Origin: Trichomonas vaginalis G3
Lineage: Eukaryota > Parabasalia > Trichomonadida > Trichomonadidae
Reading direction: 5' to 3'
NCBI RefSeq assembly: GCF_026262505.1
Contig: NC_067205.1
Coordinates: 23,965,585-24,029,584 of the forward strand
Length of the DNA: 64,000 bases
The notes under the pieces: model-generated
What the model was told of the DNA's origin: nothing
Seen by the model: only the letters and a program-made list of their open reading frames with translations
Database searches by the model: none
Shown: piece after piece, positions 61,676 to 64,000 of the stretch
Layout: every line of letters starts with the position of its first letter
Position numbering within the stretch: position 1 is the stretch's first letter
Position numbers and translations under genes: made by a program

Positions 61676-62949
61676 TATATTCCCATTCTTTTGAAATATC
61701 ATTTTTCATTTCCACTGGTTTCATGTTTATAGTTCTATGCCATGTATTATTGTAATAATATACTAACTGCTGTATGATGGAGTCATGATTTCCATCCCAG
61801 TATATCTGACCGTTAACCCCTAACGCATCTCTAAGAGTTCTCATTACCGCATCAACTATTTTATTATGAAACGTATATGGAGAGGATGAAAAGTAAAAAT
61901 TAATTTGTGGGAAATAATGAGTCATAGCTGCCTGAAATCCTTTATCACCATCACCCCTGATATTATCTACTCTTTCATGATCTAGTAAGTATTGAATAGC
62001 TCTTCTTGTTTCCTGTTCTGTTTTCCCTTTCACCGGAATGCAATATAAATATCTAGTGTTAATGTTAATGGCAAATAAATAAGTAACGTTTCCTTTTGAA
62101 TATTCCAGATGATCAATTTCGTATGAATATGGATATGGAGCAAATGAAGGTCGACTAAATTTTTCCTTTAATGGTTGAATTTTCGGGTCAATTGGTTTAT
62201 TTAATATCTTGAAATCCTTTTTAAAATCTTTTTGCTTCTTAAATGTTTGAAATGGATATAATAAAGTGAATGATGAAGGATTAACTGAAGGAGGAGGAGG
62301 TACTGTCGTTGGAGGTTTTGGTGTTGTAAGTGGTTTAATTTTATCTGCTTTGATTTTGGATTTCATTCCTTCCTTCATTAATTCTGGATGTATTTTATTC
62401 ATTTGTTTTAAATATGCTGTATATAAAGGTTTGATATACTTTCCCGCTTCGAGTTTATGTTGAAGGATGAATTCCAAAAGTTGATCTTCATTTAAAAGTC
62501 GGGCTGAATATGGTTTAACTAATGAATCATAAATTAAAGCTTGTGCATCATTTATAGTCTGAAGGACCTGGGTGTTTTGTTCCTTTGGTTTTTGTGGCTC
62601 AGGATTATATAAATTATATAATTCATCAATATCTTCTTCTGTTAATACTTTATTTTTGAAATCTTTCAACTGTTTAAGCTGTGATTTAGTTTTTCCCTTT
62701 ATATATTCATTATTTTTAATTTTGTCTTTAATTTCAGAAATTATTTTATTATGATATTTCAAAATTTCATTTTTATAATATGGATAATAATATTCCATAT
62801 CATCACCCGTTATATTATTATTATATTTTTGGAGATATGCTTTTAAATCATAATAATTAAAAATTTTTGATTAAGTACTAAATCAGCAATTAAAATTTTT
62901 AAATCTGTGTTATTCATTTATATAAAAATAAAATCAATGTTTTAAGGGT

Positions 62950-64000
62950 GCCCACCTCTTTGATCAAGAATCAAAACCATCATTAACGGTTCCTTTTGTC
63001 TCTTCTGTGGTATTTTATTAAATAAATGGCATACAACATCCATTTTCACAACATACAGCCTTAGTGTGTGCTCCTGTTAATGCAGTCTTACCAATTGTTA
63101 AGCGAGTCATTGACCCATTTTTAAGTTGTAAATTAATATTCTGACCATCAAATATCAATTTATCATTTATTATATCCAAATAATTTTTAGGTGTTAATTG
63201 TTTATTTTGTCGTAAACTAACACCTTTCATTTTTTGTGCAATCTTTTTAAAATCACTTCCATCAATTGAACCATTGAATGATGTATAACACTTAGGACAT
63301 AAAGCAACCATGTTATCACCTTGTTTCTCAATTGCTAAACCCAATAACTTCTTCTCATGTGCTTTTTCTTCAGCTTTATTCTTTAATTTAGGTTTAAATT
63401 TCTCATCAAAACAGAAGAAATCAAAAGGTGCGAATTTGAAAATGTTTTTATCATAAAATTGTTTATCGGTAACAATTGCTTGAAATGCTTGAGTGTTAGG
63501 AAGATTTGGGTCGCCAGCGATTGCCCAATAAGATGAATCAGTATCACCTTCAATGAAATGAAAACGATTAACATCCATGCATTTATACATAAAATCATAA
63601 ATGAAAACCAAATACCAGTATTTAGCATTATCTAAAGTGAAGAATGCCTCTTGTAAACATGTATCACATCTATAAAATCTATCTTTGAGCATCAGTTGAT
63701 ATGTATCTTCACCTATTTCTCTTATGTTTTTAAACTTATTTGACATACATGCAACGCGAGCCTTCTGTGCATTCATTATTTTAGTCTTTGCGTAATTTTG
63801 TGTATTCATTGCATCGTAACCATATGATCCATTAAGTGAAATCTTGCAAAATAAACTTTTTCCTTTATTTCCTTCTAATTCAGCCTTTTGTCTTTCGTTC
63901 ATAAATTTGTTCGCAAATTCATTAAAACAAGTGTTTTTCGTAAATGTTAAAATTGATTGAATGTCATCAATGATAAAATGAAATCTGTCTATTAGATACC
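62950..64000 (-). pseudogene. C-terminal part of DNA polymerase B (element 2)
   Basis: The minus-strand frame 63018-63902 includes ISLNGSYGYDAMNTQNYAKT (motif B, K..NS.YG type) and FIEGDTDSSYWAI (motif C, GDTDS). Then come a Cys-containing region and the end GKTALTGAHTKAVCCENGCC. This is the protein-primed family B polymerase typical of Polintons. The gene continues past the window, so its whole state cannot be judged. With the primase-helicase it would make up the replication set of this element. Confidence 0.85.

Larger units (their letters stand above)
60107..62798 (-). pseudogene. rve integrase gene of element 2, interrupted by mariner copy C
   Basis: The large part (61641-62798) has a long Lys-rich helical N-terminal region and a Pro-rich linker. 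The catalytic core follows: YSYEIDHLEYSKGNVTYLFA, INTRYLYCIPVKGKTEQETR, RGDGDKGFQAAMTHYF, then SPYTFHNKIVDAVMRTLRDA. The small part (60107-60358) carries the SH3-like C-terminal unit (KQGDKVLIHLDYGKTDK). Mariner copy C lies between the two parts. The element's integrase is distinct from that of element 1 in its long N-terminal extension. Confidence 0.8.
45720..64000. mobile_element. Maverick/Polinton element 2, broken, runs off the window
   Basis: From about 45720 the sequence changes from a host gene to a succession of Polinton-type parts: small left-end genes, an amphipathic virion protein, capsid, packaging ATPase, other virion genes, a collar fibre, a primase-SF3 helicase, integrase and DNA polymerase B. 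The left border is set by where host coding ends and is uncertain, as I cannot identify its terminal repeat; the right end lies outside. The element is broken, with probably more than twenty disruptive changes, so it looks older than element 1. Two mariner copies (52882-54169 and 60372-61675) inserted later. Confidence 0.85.

Noticed and set aside
1-64000. tRNA, rRNA or spliceosomal RNA genes
   Set aside because: No cloverleaf-like or conserved RNA sequence was recognised by eye; a covariance-model scan would be needed to exclude them.

Overview
The window looks like nuclear DNA of the parasitic protist Trichomonas vaginalis or a very close relative. Three things point there. It holds three near-identical copies of a D,D34D mariner transposon matching Tvmar1 in size (1304 bp) and terminal repeats. 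It has arrays of intronless DUF3447/ankyrin genes, a family hugely expanded in that species. It also carries two very large Maverick/Polinton elements. The identification is from memory of these families; no search was run.

Layout. 1-7290: AT-rich host DNA with DUF3447 and ankyrin-repeat genes on the minus strand. The ankyrin gene 2171-6126 is split by mariner copy A, which is itself split by a 956-bp inverted-repeat element carrying a 250-bp tandem array of hairpins. 7291-30803: Maverick element 1, about 23.5 kb, with terminal inverted repeats, inserted in a DUF3447 gene whose two halves lie at 30804-31901 and about 6960-7290. Its left half holds virion and replication genes on the plus strand (coiled-coil protein, capsid, penton-like protein, SF3 helicase, HNH endonuclease, packaging ATPase). 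Its middle holds minus-strand accessory genes (two KilA-N genes, a T5orf172 gene, a second HNH copy) separated by minisatellites. Its right half holds integrase, a phage-like collar fibre protein, small virion-like proteins and a D12-class adenine methyltransferase. I see no DNA polymerase B in it. The capsid-side genes are broken, while helicase, ATPase, integrase and fibre frames look whole.

30804-44823: host DNA with three DUF3447 gene copies in various states of decay, a repeat-containing gene of unknown function, a new 1054-bp inverted-repeat element at 37722-38775, a BAR-PH-ArfGAP-ankyrin gene (39325-41337), and a well-expressed-looking membrane protein gene (42748-43428). 44824-45713: a host beta-helix-like surface protein gene with a frameshift.

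About 45720 to the window end: Maverick element 2, broken in many places. It carries capsid, packaging ATPase, a collar fibre, a primase-SF3 helicase, integrase and protein-primed-type DNA polymerase B. Its fibre and integrase genes are each interrupted by a mariner (copies B and C). Its primase-helicase is flanked by two tandem-repeat arrays in opposite orientation that resemble iterons.

The most interesting points are: a polymerase-less Polinton-like element with a phage/NCLDV-style accessory set; a collar fibre gene far more alike between the two elements than their capsids are; inverted iteron-like arrays around the replication gene of element 2; covarying hairpins in the element 1 termini; and the chained-hairpin array nested three insertions deep.
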